DNA of 64,000 nucleotides from Symbiodinium kawagutii (Eukaryota; Sar; Dinophyceae; Suessiales; Symbiodiniaceae). A model generated the notes under the pieces. That model worked only from the letters and a program-made list of their open reading frames with translations, was not told where the DNA came from and made no database searches. Where the stretch lies: contig VSDK01027192.1 in the NCBI GenBank assembly GCA_009767595.1, positions 290,581-354,580 on the forward strand, given 5' to 3'. Shown here in pieces: positions 11,881 to 24,182 of this stretch. Positions within the stretch are counted from its first letter, which is position 1, and each line of letters opens with the position of its first letter. The position numbers and the translations under genes are program-made.

Positions 11881-13868
11881 CTGAGACTCCCCAACGACAT
11901 CTGCAAAGCTCGGTCGGGCTTCCTTCGAGGTCTTGTGAGGAAAGCATCTCAAGTTGGTGGCTATGACTCCTTTTCACCTCGTCTAAAAGAGTTTTCACCT
12001 CTCACCTGCTTCATCTTCATCTCAAGATCTCTCAAGCTGAAGCGCCCAAGGTTTTGCTTCGGACATCCAGTCCTCCTGCATTCGCGTACAGCTGAGCGCC
12101 AGCTCTGCGACTCCATGCGCCACTGGAGGAGGCCAAACAGCCTGGCGGTCCCAGAACTGGCCTTGCCCATTTCATGTACAATTAGCCATACAAAAACTGG
12201 CAAAAACTGACAAAAAGCTGTACAAATGGCTTCTTATTGGTCAGCTTTTCACGGTTTTTGTATGAAGTTGGATCTTGAAACGCTTTGACCTTTCCTCAAT
12301 TTGATGCTTGGTGAATTGCACACTGATTGCATCCGCTACAATCACCCAACCACAAGTCTTCCTCGATGCCTTGATGACTTGATAATAGTACCCTACTCCC
12401 TTTCATGGAAGCATTTTTGGCTGTACCGTATGGCGACCGTCCTAGCACTGAACAAAACCACCAAGTTTGAACACCCAACTGTCATCAACTGTCCACTTCG
12501 GGTCCTGGGTCGGGTATGGATAGGCCAACTTTTCATCCGTTGTGGATTCCCCACTCTGATCCACTGCTGTGCCTTTCTGTCCAGAAGCTTCAGCACGCAG
12601 CTGAGGTCGCCGTTGATTTGCGAAGTGAGGTACTGAGGCCCACAGAAACGCCAGGGGGACAATGGCTGATGATGCTGAATGTGTGCCTAGTTGATGGGTA
12701 CGGCTACGGTGTAATAATGGTTTTTGATGGTTTGTTGTGATTAGTTGACGCTCAACTATCTCTACGGTCAATTATCTCTCTCTCTCTCTCTATCCATCGC
12801 CTTTTTTGTGAGTTTAGCCGAGGCCTAAACTTTCTCATGGCAACTGCAACTCATGGTCATATAAGTAATGGTTCATGATGGGTGTGAGTCACTACCAACC
12901 ATGCCAGGAAAAGGCCAGTGAACATCACAACAAAAGATAGTTTGGTCATCTATGGGACGTTCACCGGCAGTGCAGGGGCCCTTGACCCACAGCCTCGAAT
13001 GATGATCAATCATGATCAATGGACATGAATAATGATAGAGAGAATAAGCTATGATGCTGGTTGGTCGTAGGAAGAAGGGGTTTGGGATTGGGAACTAATG
13101 GTCACCACAGTGTGTATTCAATGGTCCTCCAGTTGGCAACAAACCACTGCGTAGAAGCATCTGGAATGGTCACGACGGGGGCAGTTAAAGATGTTGAAGA
13201 GTGAAAGGATGTGAAAGGTACACTATCCATTTCAAGATTCTGAAAGGCACCACTGTATCCACTGAAAGGCACCCGCATCCTGCCAGCTGCCCAAGCTGCC
13301 TGGATTTGCCCCTGCCCTTCGCTCTTTCGGCTCATGTAGGCGGGCCTCGCAGCTGCCGAATCCGGACGACCCCTGGCGGCGCGGCACAGCACTGGGTTGC
13401 CGGACGGATGCACCGTCAGCAGCTCCAAGAGCACCATCCCAAAGGAATACACCTCACCACAGCAGACAGCGAGAAACCCAGAGAGTCCTCACATGAAAAC
13501 CTTTATGTATAAGTTTATAAATCTAGATGTTATGGCTATAAATTTGCATATAAACTAAAGTTAGATCTATTCAAAAATATATAAATGAGCAAAGTGCTCT
13601 CTACTCACAGTTCCATGCAGTTCCTCGCCCCATAAGACTCACATGTCCACGCTACTCGTTGTCGATCACAGATCCGCCTCAGAGCCTTCAGTCACCACTC
13701 CACGACGCACGTAGAGAGGACATGCGTAGCCCACCTGGAGGCCGTAGCCCAGGAGCACCACATCCAAACGGCAGGACCTTCTCCATGAAACGATAATATC
13801 CATCGAGCTGAAAAGGTACATAGATAGATTTTTCGGGTTTTAGGTTTAGGGTTTTGGAATGATAGGTG

Positions 13869-13950
<82 letters not shown>

Positions 13951-16900
13951 AAGATAAAAAGATAAAGATATAGAAAGATAAGATAAAAAGGAAAACAAAA
14001 TGGATAGAAAGAAAGAAATATAGAAAGATCGATAGAAAAATGAAAGATAGAAAGATAGATAGATTATACAATATGGGTAGGTTGGGAGGTAGGTAGGTAG
14101 GTAAGTATGTAAGTAAGTAAGTAGGTAAGTAGGTAAGTAGGTAAGCAGGTAAGTAGGTAGTGTGAGCGTGTGTACGTGTATGTAATTCTGTGTGCATGTA
14201 AGATCATGTAAGTAAGTGTGCAGGTGTACGAAAATATGTCATGCTCATCATCGCTGCGTTGGACAAAAAGTTTCAAGTTTCCCAAAACTGAACAGGCAAC
14301 AGATCACCCAAGTGTTCCTTTGCCAGAGATGCCGGCTGCACACACCGACTGTTCCCAGCCAAATCTAAGGTTTCCGCAGTGCCAGACGCTCGGGCCACAC
14401 GATGTGCTGCAGCATGAGACAAGCAGGCCAGGCCTGCAAAGCTTGCAGACTCTGGTTTGTCAAGCTTAACTCAAGCTCGGGCCTCATCAAGGTTCATAGT
14501 TCATGCTCTCCGTGTCTATCTATGTCAGTTCAAATATGTATATATATATATATTTCATTCATTTGTTCGATAACTTTTTGTATATATCTTTTTGTTGAAA
14601 CATCTATCTATTCATAGATATATATTTAGATATTTTTATATGTTGATATTGATGTTTACATCTATTTATGTTCATACCTATATTTATATTTAGAGAGAAA
14701 GGCAGAGAGAAAGAGAGAGAGAAAGAAATATATATATATATATGATACATGTATATACATGTACACATGTGTTCGTGTGTGTATCGCTCTCTCGAGGTGT
14801 GCCATCTAGATTCGTAACTCCAAAGGCTGCACCAGCCTTTGCCCTCTGAATCTCAGGTCCAGACCGAAGTCAGCCATTTTTGCGGTGCCATTTTTGTCCA
14901 GCAGAATGTTTGGACTCTTGATGTCCCGGTGAAACACCTCGTTTCAAACTCACTGCAACGAGCACTGGACCCGGCCACTCCGGCTCAGTTTCAATCTCAC
15001 CTACTTCCATGTGTGCTTGTCACACGTACAGTGGACGAGGCCCAAACTTTGGGTGAAGAGTGATGAAGGTGAGAGAGGCCGCAAGCAGCATCTAAAGCAA
15101 CACCAACCTCACGGCCCCAACTTGGCAACGAAGCAACTGCTGAGACTCGACTCAGATCGTGGCCCTGTCTTGCCAGGCGAATGGGACGTTTTCATGACTA
15201 CTCCGCTGCAGCCTGCGCACACGTCGCACACAAGCCCCCTAAAATCATGAATTCAACTCGGCTCAAGCTACGATCCTGAAAAAAGGTAGGAATCCACCGT
15301 GAAAAAGCTCAAAACAAATTCATACAAATCAGTTCTAAAAGTGAAGACAAATGAATATCAATTCATATACATATATACACAAATTAAATATATATATATA
15401 GATAGATAGATCAAATTAGAGTTCATTACAGCTACCAACTCAGCAGGTTGACTTCAGTTGCAACCCGTGACTTTTCGCCCTGATCGGCCATCAGTGTTCA
15501 GCCAAAGTGACAACCTGCTAACGACAGCAAGTGTGACCCACCGCTCCTCCTATGCACATCACCTCCTGCCAGCATCTCATACACCAGGAGCCGCTGAGGC
15601 CCATTACGTGCAAAGCCTAAGCCACCATCTTGTTCCACGTGAGTACACGATGTTACTTCCACCAGCACAATTAAGACTGCGGCCCATCAAAATCACAAGA
15701 TTGGGATGTCGAAACTTGCTAAGGACCTGCAGTCGTTGATTGCAAGCCTGAAAACTGAAAAGGTACAGTTTGGGCCCCTGTTGAAAATGTACAAGACTAT
15801 TGTTGATTGCTTTCATAGCTTTCATAACGCCGATCAGCATGTTACAGGGCACATTTGCAAAGGTGGCATGCTTTTCAAATGAGAATACCGTGCAGTGTCA
15901 TTCCTCTTCCCTCCTTGTCCTCCTTCCTGTCTTTGATAGTGAGTGGCTGTGCCTTGACTTCCTCTTCAAAGCCAGCTTCACTTGGCACTTCCAGCACCTG
16001 CAGGGTACTCGTGCAAATTGCAACGGGGAAAAGAAAACAAATTTCCAAACTGTTGTTGGCATACAAATTGATCCAAGAAACACTGAAACCAAAAAAGAAA
16101 GAAACTCTTCTGCAAATACTGGCAGCCCAGTGATTGATACGAAGATGGCGGCAGAAAAAAAGAAAAAGCAATCAACATTGTGGGAACGACAAGTGACGTG
16201 CGGAGGTCAAATCCAATTTCTCTCTCTCTCCGCAAATGTTATATATGTGCATGCATACGCCAGCTTCGTTTGTCACTAGGTCCTTGGGCCTGCAAACACT
16301 GTGTTCTTTCAGTCATGCTTGGGTTGGGTCTGCGTGATCATTCCAAACACTGTGCCCGCAGTACGAAAAAGCTGGCATACATTGTCTGTACGGCGTTCTG
16401 GTCTGCAGACAAAGTCCATGGCCAGCATTCGCTGTCAAATTTGACCCCGGGTGCACTATGCAAAATCCGAAGCTGGTGCAATCAAAGCATACCGGCGCAA
16501 AGCCCAAGCCCAACCTTCACAGCCACTTCAGTTCCCTCCTGGGCTCAAGTCACATAGAAGATTCTGCACTCCTTGGCCGTGCCTAGGCAATGCTCTCCTT
16601 GAGAACGCCTTTGAACACGCCACCTAGGCTCTCCAGGGATCCAGGAAAGCAAATCGTTTCGTACTATTGGAATTGTGGACCTTTCGTATTCAAAGCCACT
16701 TTCCGATTTCAAGACTTCAAGCATCTTGAAGCCATCCAAATGTGGCTTACCTTGACCGGTACAAATATGTAAGCTTCATACCATAGGATCCAGAACCTTA
16801 GCCAAACTGCCACAAAACGGGAGCAACCGTGCCATAAAGACTTTAGATTTTCATCACGGTGTGCCGAACATCTGCATCTTAAAAGGTCGCAGTGGGCCTT

Positions 16901-17020
16901 TGTCTGAGACAAGTCACCAAGTTTGACGGCACTATCGAAGTTGCTGGTTGCCTCCGTGGGAGTCAAAACAAACACCCGAGATCTTACAAGAGAACCTTTC
17001 CGTTGTCCCCACCTGTTTGA
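11881..17020 (-). CDS. receptor-like (TKL type) protein kinase, many short exons
   Basis: A Ser/Thr kinase catalytic domain can be assembled from minus-strand exons that join in frame. About 17020-16918 encodes LTPTEATSNFDSAVKLG, the pre-kinase segment. 16623-16589 encodes GVFKGVLKESI (loop region). 16538-16515 is a 24 bp microexon ending AVK, with the catalytic Lys. 15997-15953 gives GFEEEVK. 15726-15684 gives VLSKFRHPNLVILM. 15616-15556 gives RLLVYEMLAGGDV. From 15212 comes NVPFAWQDR. 14937-14865 gives VFHRDIKSPNILLD and DFG. About 14430-14378 gives GLACLSHAAAHRVARASGT. About 13705-13678 gives VTEGSE. From 13452 comes VYSFGMVLLELLT. 12632-12573 gives INGDLSCVLKLLD. 12141-12076 gives WPPPVAHGVAELALSC. 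From 11922 comes EARPSFADVV. Most donors are GC. The glycine loop reads KLGGVFKG, shorter than normal, so a microexon may be missed. The link between VIa and HRD is unresolved. The N-terminus before 17020 and the C-terminal end are not defined. Confidence 0.85.
12772..12795. repeat. (TC)n in kinase intron
   Basis: A short CT run lies in a predicted intron. Similar runs occur at about 16217-16232 and 18511-18526. Confidence 0.8.
13834..14165. repeat. GATA array and GTAGGTAA array in kinase intron
   Basis: About 20 GATA units lie at 13869-13950, followed by decayed GATA-like sequence to 14070. A GTAGGTAAGTA-type array continues to about 14160. A small TTTAGGG-like patch precedes it. All fall between kinase exons ending at 14378 and starting near 13705. 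Confidence 0.9.
14535..14770. repeat. TA-rich low-complexity intron sequence
   Basis: Repeated ATATAT and AGAGAGA tracts lie between the kinase exon ending at 14865 and the one beginning near 14430. Confidence 0.8.
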
Positions 17021-18676
17021 GCTCCTCGTAAGTATACTCAAGGCTGATGTCATTGAGACTTCTATCCTTGGAAAAGGGGCTGGGGAACTGCTACAAGCAC
17101 TTAGATGCCAACCAAACAGCCTGACCAAAATATCTTCATCTGGATCTGAGCTTCACACAACTCAAATACATACTTGACTTTTTACATGCGGAGATAAACA
17201 AACACCTTTACTGTACATCATAGGTCTATCTCTTCATCCGTCTACAATTTGCTTTAAATATATACATGTATATGTACATGTGTGTACATATGTACATACA
17301 TGTAAATATACTATACACATATGCATTCACTTACTTATCTATCTATTTATTCATTTATGTATGTATTCATTTATTGAGTTATACAATTTCTATTCATGTT
17401 TAAGTTGTGTTTAGAATATATGTGGATGTGTATGTGTGATTGTGTATGTACGTATAAACAATGAAATCACAATCGGCACATACACGCACCGTTGCCTCCA
17501 TACAAGATCTTATCAGCATTAGATGTGGAAAGCCTCTGGGAGAAAAGAATGCCCGTCCAATGGCTGACAACACCTTTCGACTGGGACTCTGCAGACTTGA
17601 GTCTCCAGCCTGCAACCTGCAATGACAGCTTCACACTTCACGGGAGAAGTAAAAACTTGCAGAAGAAAAGGCGGTTTTGTTTCCATGGTAATTCCAAAGT
17701 GGCGAGTTCTCACCTTTTGGCGGCAGATCACCGAAGCAAAGTACGATTGAGTTTGTCTCGTGGTGATGGCTGAACAGTTCCTTCGGTTGCACTGAGTTAT
17801 CATAGTGCAGCCATGAACTGCCAATCTACGAATCCCTCTGATGAACTTAACTATCACAAGTTAAAGCAAACGAAAGCCTGTGTAAGCTATTGAAAAATTC
17901 AGCAAGCGTAACAACTGCTGCACATCACTCTGTCGACTCCGTAACCGAAACCCTGACATACCAGTGCCTTCCAGAAGCCAACGAAGGCACTGGCTCTGGC
18001 GGTCGGAAGTTGCAAGGCACCTCCACAGCCAGTTGCGACTGTTTCATTGCCAAAAACCTTTAACTCTTAAGCATTTCTTGCAACTCTTACATCTACAAAA
18101 CTGTTTTTTTCCCAAGCGAAATGCGGCCCTCGATGCGGCTACATGTCTGCAGCAGCAACCCTAGAGGGTGAGAATTACTTGATCGCTCTTGTTTCTTTCT
18201 TGGGATAAGATCTTTCCCGTAGTTACGGGCACAAGAGCATGGAGTTGATCAGTGCAATTTGTTCCAATTTAACATGCTGGTAGAATGGTGTTTCATTGGG
18301 CAATAGTAAAGTGGGTGTGTTAAGGGTGAGCTCTCCTGGGTGAGAAGCTGTCCGCAGTTTGGATGTGGCTTCGGCGAGCCCTGGGAGCGATTCAGGGTGA
18401 AGACCCAGGTGATCACAGAGATTTTAAGAGGACGAGTGTAGAACAGGATACGCCAAGGGAAAGAAGAAATACACCGGCAGAATTTTGCTGATTTTTTGAC
18501 TGTAGATTACTCTCTCTCTCTCTCCATAGGTTTCTATGAATGTACGTTTTCTTCAGTTTTAATAGCTTAAAAATCTGTCAAGAAAGGTAAGAACATGTAA
18601 GGACAAGTGCTGCTCACTGCTCACCTCTTCTTTTTCGAAATGCTGTGAAACAGCTCCCAGCCTAGTTTTGGCCCGA
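17021..18676. other. no gene recognised
   Basis: This stretch lies between the ankyrin gene and the kinase. It has AT-rich simple repeats (17240-17460) and short frames. A minus-strand frame at 18045-17945 reading FLAMKQSQLAVEVP could be an N-terminal kinase exon, but this is unsupported. Confidence 0.5.
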
Positions 18677-21168
18677 CTAATCCTCATCAGAGGAATACAT
18701 ATTCACAGCCTCAGAGCATACTTGTGGCTCTGGTAGCTCGGTATCACCGAAGAAGTCCAGCATCAAGTCCTGCATTTCATCCTCAGCAGCTATTGCTGCA
18801 GCCTCTCGTTGCCTGCCTCGGGCTTTGGAAGGCCTGGGCTGTGCCAACTGTGCCAACACCGATGATGGAGGACAGCTGGTGCCACCATGAGATGTGCCGC
18901 GTCCAGAAGACTGAGGCCGTCGACGAGTTGGCTTGGCAGAGCCCCAAGGTTTGCGATGCCGCGCTGCTTCATTCTTGACACTACCAGAACGCACGCGGGA
19001 GACCTGTGCATCGTTCAAATCCATCTGCGAACGAAGCCGGCCTCGACCCTCCAAGCTGTTGTCTACTCCACTCCAACGAGTCTTGTCGAGGACACGTTGG
19101 TAACGTCGGAGTTTCTCCCCATCATCGACCGCATTGTCAGGGGCAAGCCTCATGGCAGCCACTCTGCCAGCCTGGGTAACAGGTTTGGCATCCGATGCCT
19201 CTTCGTTCAGGAACAAGGTGTCCCGATACTTCAGGCAAAGGGCTGTCAACCCACTGTCACTAATTCGATCGCCAGCATCTTGCAGCTTTCCAGAAAGGTA
19301 CCGCTCTCGCAAATGTCTATGGTAGCAACGCAGCATTGGAAGGATCATGGTAGGCTTTCCCCGCCGCTCAGCCAAGCACACAGGCGAAGCACCATTCGGA
19401 GTTTCTTGCAACAAGTGTCTCACTTTCGTGCCCTCATGTCGACAAATCGCATGCACTGCTTGCTCGAAGTCATGCTCAACTGCAAGATGCAAGGCCGTCC
19501 GGCCAGTGGACGTCACAGCATCCAGCTGGGCACGTGCCTGCAGCAGCAGAGCCAGCAGTCGAGCATCACCCTTTTCAGCTGCAAGGTGCAAAGCAGACTT
19601 CCCGGAAGGAGCAGTCTGTGCCAAGCACACCTGGAGTGAGCTTTGAGTCCCTTGTTGAGTCCCTTGTTGAGTCCCTTGGAGCCTTTGGAGCACCAGCTCT
19701 GCCACCTCTGAGAAGCCGCGGTTCAATGCCACCAACAAAGGCGTCTCCACATCTACGTCTGTAAAGGCGCCTAGTTGCCCCATCAAGACAGACACGTATG
19801 GCACAAGTCCCACCTGCAAGCAGGGATGATTCTGATGAGTTTTCATCAAAGAAAATGCTGCCTTGGTCTCGTAGATTCTTGTTTAAATTTGTTGCATGTG
19901 ATGATTGGAATTGTCTGAACTTGTATGGAACTGTGTTGAACACACTGTGTTGTTTCATTTTGGGATCGTCACTTTGTGTTCCAGATCTCTTCAAAACCTC
20001 GCGCTGGATTCGTTGCACTGCTGACAGAAATGCCCGCCTCACAAGCTGATAGCAATGCCCTCCGCGCCAATAGCTGCCCTCGCTGCTCAAGTGTTAAAGC
20101 CTCTGCCATGATTTGCATCGCCTCAAGACGCCCACCAGAAGCTTTTTCTGCCGGTGCCTGTCACAATCCCACCCATCCCATTCCACATCAGCTGAAATCG
20201 TTCAGACTGGAACACATATCCCATGTCCCCCCATTCTCAATCAAGGATCATGAAGAAACATCATGAATACAATCAAACCAAACTACCAAGAAAGAGCGGT
20301 GAGTGGAGGGGAAGTCAGTATCTTTGATGGACTTTCCCGCCTGAAGAGCAGCTGACAACGCACATTCACCTCCAGGATACCGTGGAAAGCTCCTTGAAGC
20401 CTCTGCGACAGTAACGCTTCCATGCAACGGCGATGCACCGGCTCTCAGAAGTGCGCGTACTGAGGGAACATCACCGTGCCGCGCAGACCAAAAAAGTGCA
20501 GTTGTGCCACCCTTCCCACTGCACTCCTCGGGAGGTGCCGGCATCTCATGACAATGGCGAAGCGACTCCCACTTCAACCAGTCCAAGGAAACTAGTCAAA
20601 ATGAAAGGCATCGCTTTAATTTAATTCTATATATATATATATATAATATATACTGAATCAATGTCGGTTCCCAAGATTCTGCATCGGCCCGTAACTCCAG
20701 CAATAACACGACAGCAGCAGCTTGATGACGCTTTGCGGCTCTCCAAAGAGGTGGAGGAACCTCGCAGCCGTTCCGTCTACCGTTGAGTAGGTGAACCAGT
20801 GGCGAGTCCTGCCTGGCAGCAGCTTGGGAAAGGAAGGTGCAGTAGCCATGGCCAGCTGCCCATGAAAACGTCTCGAAATATTCAGGGCTCGCCTTAGACC
20901 GCGCTCGGTCTAAGCGGCTGAACATCTTCGCCCGCCCAGCTGGAGCTGTCGTCAAAGAGTTTGGGAGCTCAGGTGTCCCAAAGGTTTGGGCAAACAAACG
21001 ATGGGCCATGACGTCTGCTGCTGCCAAAGAAGACCTGGAACATGTTGCGAAGGCGAGGGCATCTCGAGCGCGGCAGTGGAGGACCACTCGCGACAGAACA
21101 TCATCCGAAAGGTCTTCTGCAAAGTCCAGCGATGGCGTCGCAATTGTCTCGGGCACCATGCAAGTCAT
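18677..21168 (-). CDS. F-box-like / ankyrin-repeat protein, 4 exons
   Basis: Exon 1 starts at ATG 21168 and runs to about 20680. It begins with an F-box-like stretch (DDVLSRVVLHCRARDALAFA), then ankyrin-type helices (AAVVLLLELRADAES). Exon 2, about 20596-20341, has TTALFWSARHGDVPSVRALL. Exon 3, 20157-20038, is exactly 40 codons. Exon 4, 19813-18677, has ETPLLVALNRGFSEVAELVL, KSALHLAAEKGDARLLALLL and TALHLAVEHDFEQA, then a basic Ser/Arg-rich tail ending MYSSDED before the stop at 18677. Introns 2 and 3 use CAG|GCGGG and GAG|GCGGG donors and CAG|G acceptors, and both joins keep frame. The exon 1/2 join is not resolved. In exon 4 a short repeat encodes QGTQQGTQQGTQ. F-box plus ankyrin suggests a ubiquitin-ligase substrate adaptor or scaffold, but this is inference. 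Confidence 0.85.
20620..20655. repeat. TA dinucleotide run in intron 1
   Basis: An alternating TA tract lies just downstream of exon 1 of the ankyrin gene. Confidence 0.8.
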
Positions 21169-22225
21169 TCCACGCCATTGCAAGGAAGAAAAACGTTGCC
21201 AGTTACTCTGCCATTGTGTCTGCACGTGCTTGGTTTACAATCCTTTTTTGCATGCCTGGTCCTTCCAACACCCAAACAATATTGTTCTCTGTTCTTGCAA
21301 TTCCTACCATGTTCTTTACAAGCACTCGAGCCCAACCTTTTGTCACACATGCATCGGAACTCAGCATGCAAAGCTACCTCTAGTCGACACCTGTTGCAAG
21401 GTTAGCCGTGGCACATCGTGGCACCATCTCCCTCCCAATCCCTGCGCATTCCACCTGCTGCAAGCGATGTGCATTCCCCAGAGGTGGAGTCAAGGGCTTG
21501 AAAAATTGCATCGCCAAGGCGTCGCCATGCAAGCGCAAAGGCTCTGAAAAGAAAGGCCCAGATTGGAGAGCTAGGACTGTCACTCTCGTGGTTTGGTCCA
21601 GTTAAAAATTCCAGCTTTCTTCTTAAGGCCTGAGTGGAGAGAAAAAAGAAAAGGAAATTAATTAAATGAAATGATATGAAATGACAATAATTGCACGCAT
21701 ACCTTCTAGGAACCTGCTACTATCGATGCACATGTTGTGTACAATCAGCCATGCTTTTCTGACTCTTGTTTCACCAAAAATGTTCATCGTGTATCTGAAT
21801 GCTGCTAGGCCAAAAATGCCGCACCTTTGCCCTCATCCCTATCATCCCTTTCCAAATAATTCACACACGCTAAACCGGGCAAGACATGCCTCTCTCCAGC
21901 ACACAGTCATCACCCAAAACCTATTCGGCCCAGGCTGCCCTCTACCCACAATCAAAACAAAATAGATATATAACCTGTGCTGGAAGAGATCTGAGAGAAA
22001 AAATCTGCAACCAGCTCCTCTACAGTACTGAACATGTGCGCATGTTTTTGCCGGCTTCAATGAAACACAGCACACTGCCTGCTCGATTCTGACCCTGATC
22101 AGGATCGTCTTGAGACCTCCTTGACCGACCCATTGTTCTCCTTGACATCTTGGGACTGTTCTCCATCAAAACTGGATCATCTCGTCTTGATGACGGAGCT
22201 TGAGCAAAATGACACCTGGCCGTTC
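21169..22225. other. intergenic, no gene recognised
   Basis: This is the gap between the P2X-like gene and the ankyrin gene on the same strand. The upstream promoter of the ankyrin gene must lie here, but no TATA-like or other signal stands out. Confidence 0.5.
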
Positions 22226-24182
22226 TCAGTCGCCTTTCTTGGAGGAAATCACCATTCTCTCGATTCCTTTATCTGTGAAGTCTGAATTTCCATGGCCATT
22301 TTGCAAATCCAAACGGCTGAATGCTCTGCCAGCAATAGTTGTAGCTTGTCGGTGCAAGTAAAACCAGCCATAGTCCAAGCAAGTTTGAGCCAAGCCGAAA
22401 GCCGTAAAGCCTAGAAGAACCTGCAAGGACGCAAGGCCACGCAAGGACTGAATTTGGATGGCATGGGCAATCTCAAGGACTCAAAAAAACAATACAGCTG
22501 GTGCGCAATCATTGCTCAAAACCCCGGACATCTAAGATCTGCATCATCTACGACATTGGTGATTCTAAAAAGCTTTTCGTCACCCTTCTTTGGTCGGTGT
22601 CCAGTCCCGTCCTGAGTGGCCAGTTGGCCAAAACTGAAGTAACCAATGCTACCAGTTCCAATCACTGCCAATCTAAGCCCATGCTGAAGTGCGATGGGCC
22701 TTCGGCCTTCGTAGAACCATTGCCTCAACTCTTTGCTGGGCCCGGAACGCCGAAACTTAAGGACGAACACCAAAACTTAAGGATGAACTGGTGCCCGTTT
22801 TTGGTACACTTTCAACAATGACTCAACTGGCAATGGCAGGATCTAAAAAAGTCATTGAACTAATTATATATTCAATGCAAGGTGCACGACTTTGAATTGA
22901 TCTCTCAAAACATCAAAGCGCACCGTGCATTCAATCTGGCTGGCATCGGGAAGCTGCCACGGATTCCAAGAAAGGAATGGCCACCTGTATGGAACATGGT
23001 AATTTCGCACGTCAACCCTGGCAATGATCTCTAAACCAGACAATCTCAATGGTGCTCCTTCGCTCCCTATGTCTGCCATATTTTTGCCTGCAGCTGCCAA
23101 TACATCTTCAATGCTCAGCATCAAATAACCTGGTCCATAGTCTGCTTCAGGCACCAGCCGTTGATACTGCGAATCGACAGGTTGCCCATCTGGGTGTTCT
23201 GGAGTTGGAGGACCATAGGCTTGGCAGTTGGAGACATGCGGCACAGTTTCCCGAGCAGTTGAAAAGGAGACCTCGAAAACAATGGTGGACTTCTCAATGG
23301 CCTCATAGATGTAAACCTCGCTGGTGTTGTATTGAGGGTCCTGCCCTTCGGCCAAGGAGAAAGCTATTTCCACTTGGTTGGAAGTTGCATACACCAATGT
23401 GCTCACCTCATTCTCTGGTCTAATGCATCCGATGCGTTCATTGCCCCAGGACATTCCGTCAGAATACCTCAGGTTGACCATAACATCCAACCAGTAACAT
23501 GTTGTCGGTGGAGCAAGTGGTCAAATTACAAATGCAAGAATTTTTCTACGCATATGCAGGGTTCCAAGCAACTTGATGGGATAATCGGGCCACCCAGCAA
23601 ACCTTACGTTCCAAGTAGCGTTGCGGAAAAGGACATCCCACAATATGCAGAAGGTGATGACAACTTTGGCCACCAACTGCCATCAACAGAACGGTCCTGA
23701 CACCGCAATTTGGGTTGCCTTTCCATGTGCAAAGCATCATTGACACAAATAATAATTCCTCTGCTACTGAGTTGAGCGGACATCACTGTTGCTTGTGGAC
23801 CATCTTCCCACTCCTGCCAAAACGCAACGTCCAAGTTTGGAACATACCGCTCAACATAAGCATGTTGGCCCAGCAAAGACACCAACAAAGTCCAGAGAAC
23901 CACTGCACCTCCACAGAGCCTCGCAAGCTTTCAGGTTCCGCTTTCTCCGGGTTTCGGCGAGGTCGGTTATCAAGTATGGTTCTTCATATTTATGTTTCTA
24001 GAAATGCTCTTATTCTTCGGAACATCAACAATCAGAATCATTTTGTCTCTGAAACATTCCAAGCTGTCGGGAGAAGACAACAGTCCCAAAGGCTGAGGCC
24101 AAGGCAACCACAAGAAACTCAAAGTTGGGCTATGGATCTCGACATAACGGGCCGTGTAAAAAGCCGGAAGGGCTGAACCCAT
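22226..24182 (-). CDS. P2X-like ligand-gated cation channel
   Basis: Exon 1 (24182-24112, 71 bp) starts with ATG and encodes a cytosolic N-terminus, TARYVEIHSPTLSF. Exon 2 starts at 23919 (GAG|G) with the first membrane helix (LCGGAVVLWTLLVSLLG), then HAYVERYVPN. The large extracellular exon ends at 22922. It carries CYWLDVMV and, near its end, SIEDVLAAAGKNMADIG, which parallels the P2X segment before the last strands. Exon 22723-22621 (103 bp) gives LQHGLRLAVIGTGSIGYFSF, like the P2X strand leading into helix 2. Exon 22420-22226 gives the second helix (VLLGFTAFGLAQTCLDYGWF) with the conserved Asp, and a short tail. Joins use GC donors (ACGGT|GC, CAACTG|GC) and keep frame. Exon borders between about 23700 and 23510 are unresolved, and the ATP-site lysines are not visible. 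P2X identity is by pattern, not by search. Confidence 0.6.
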
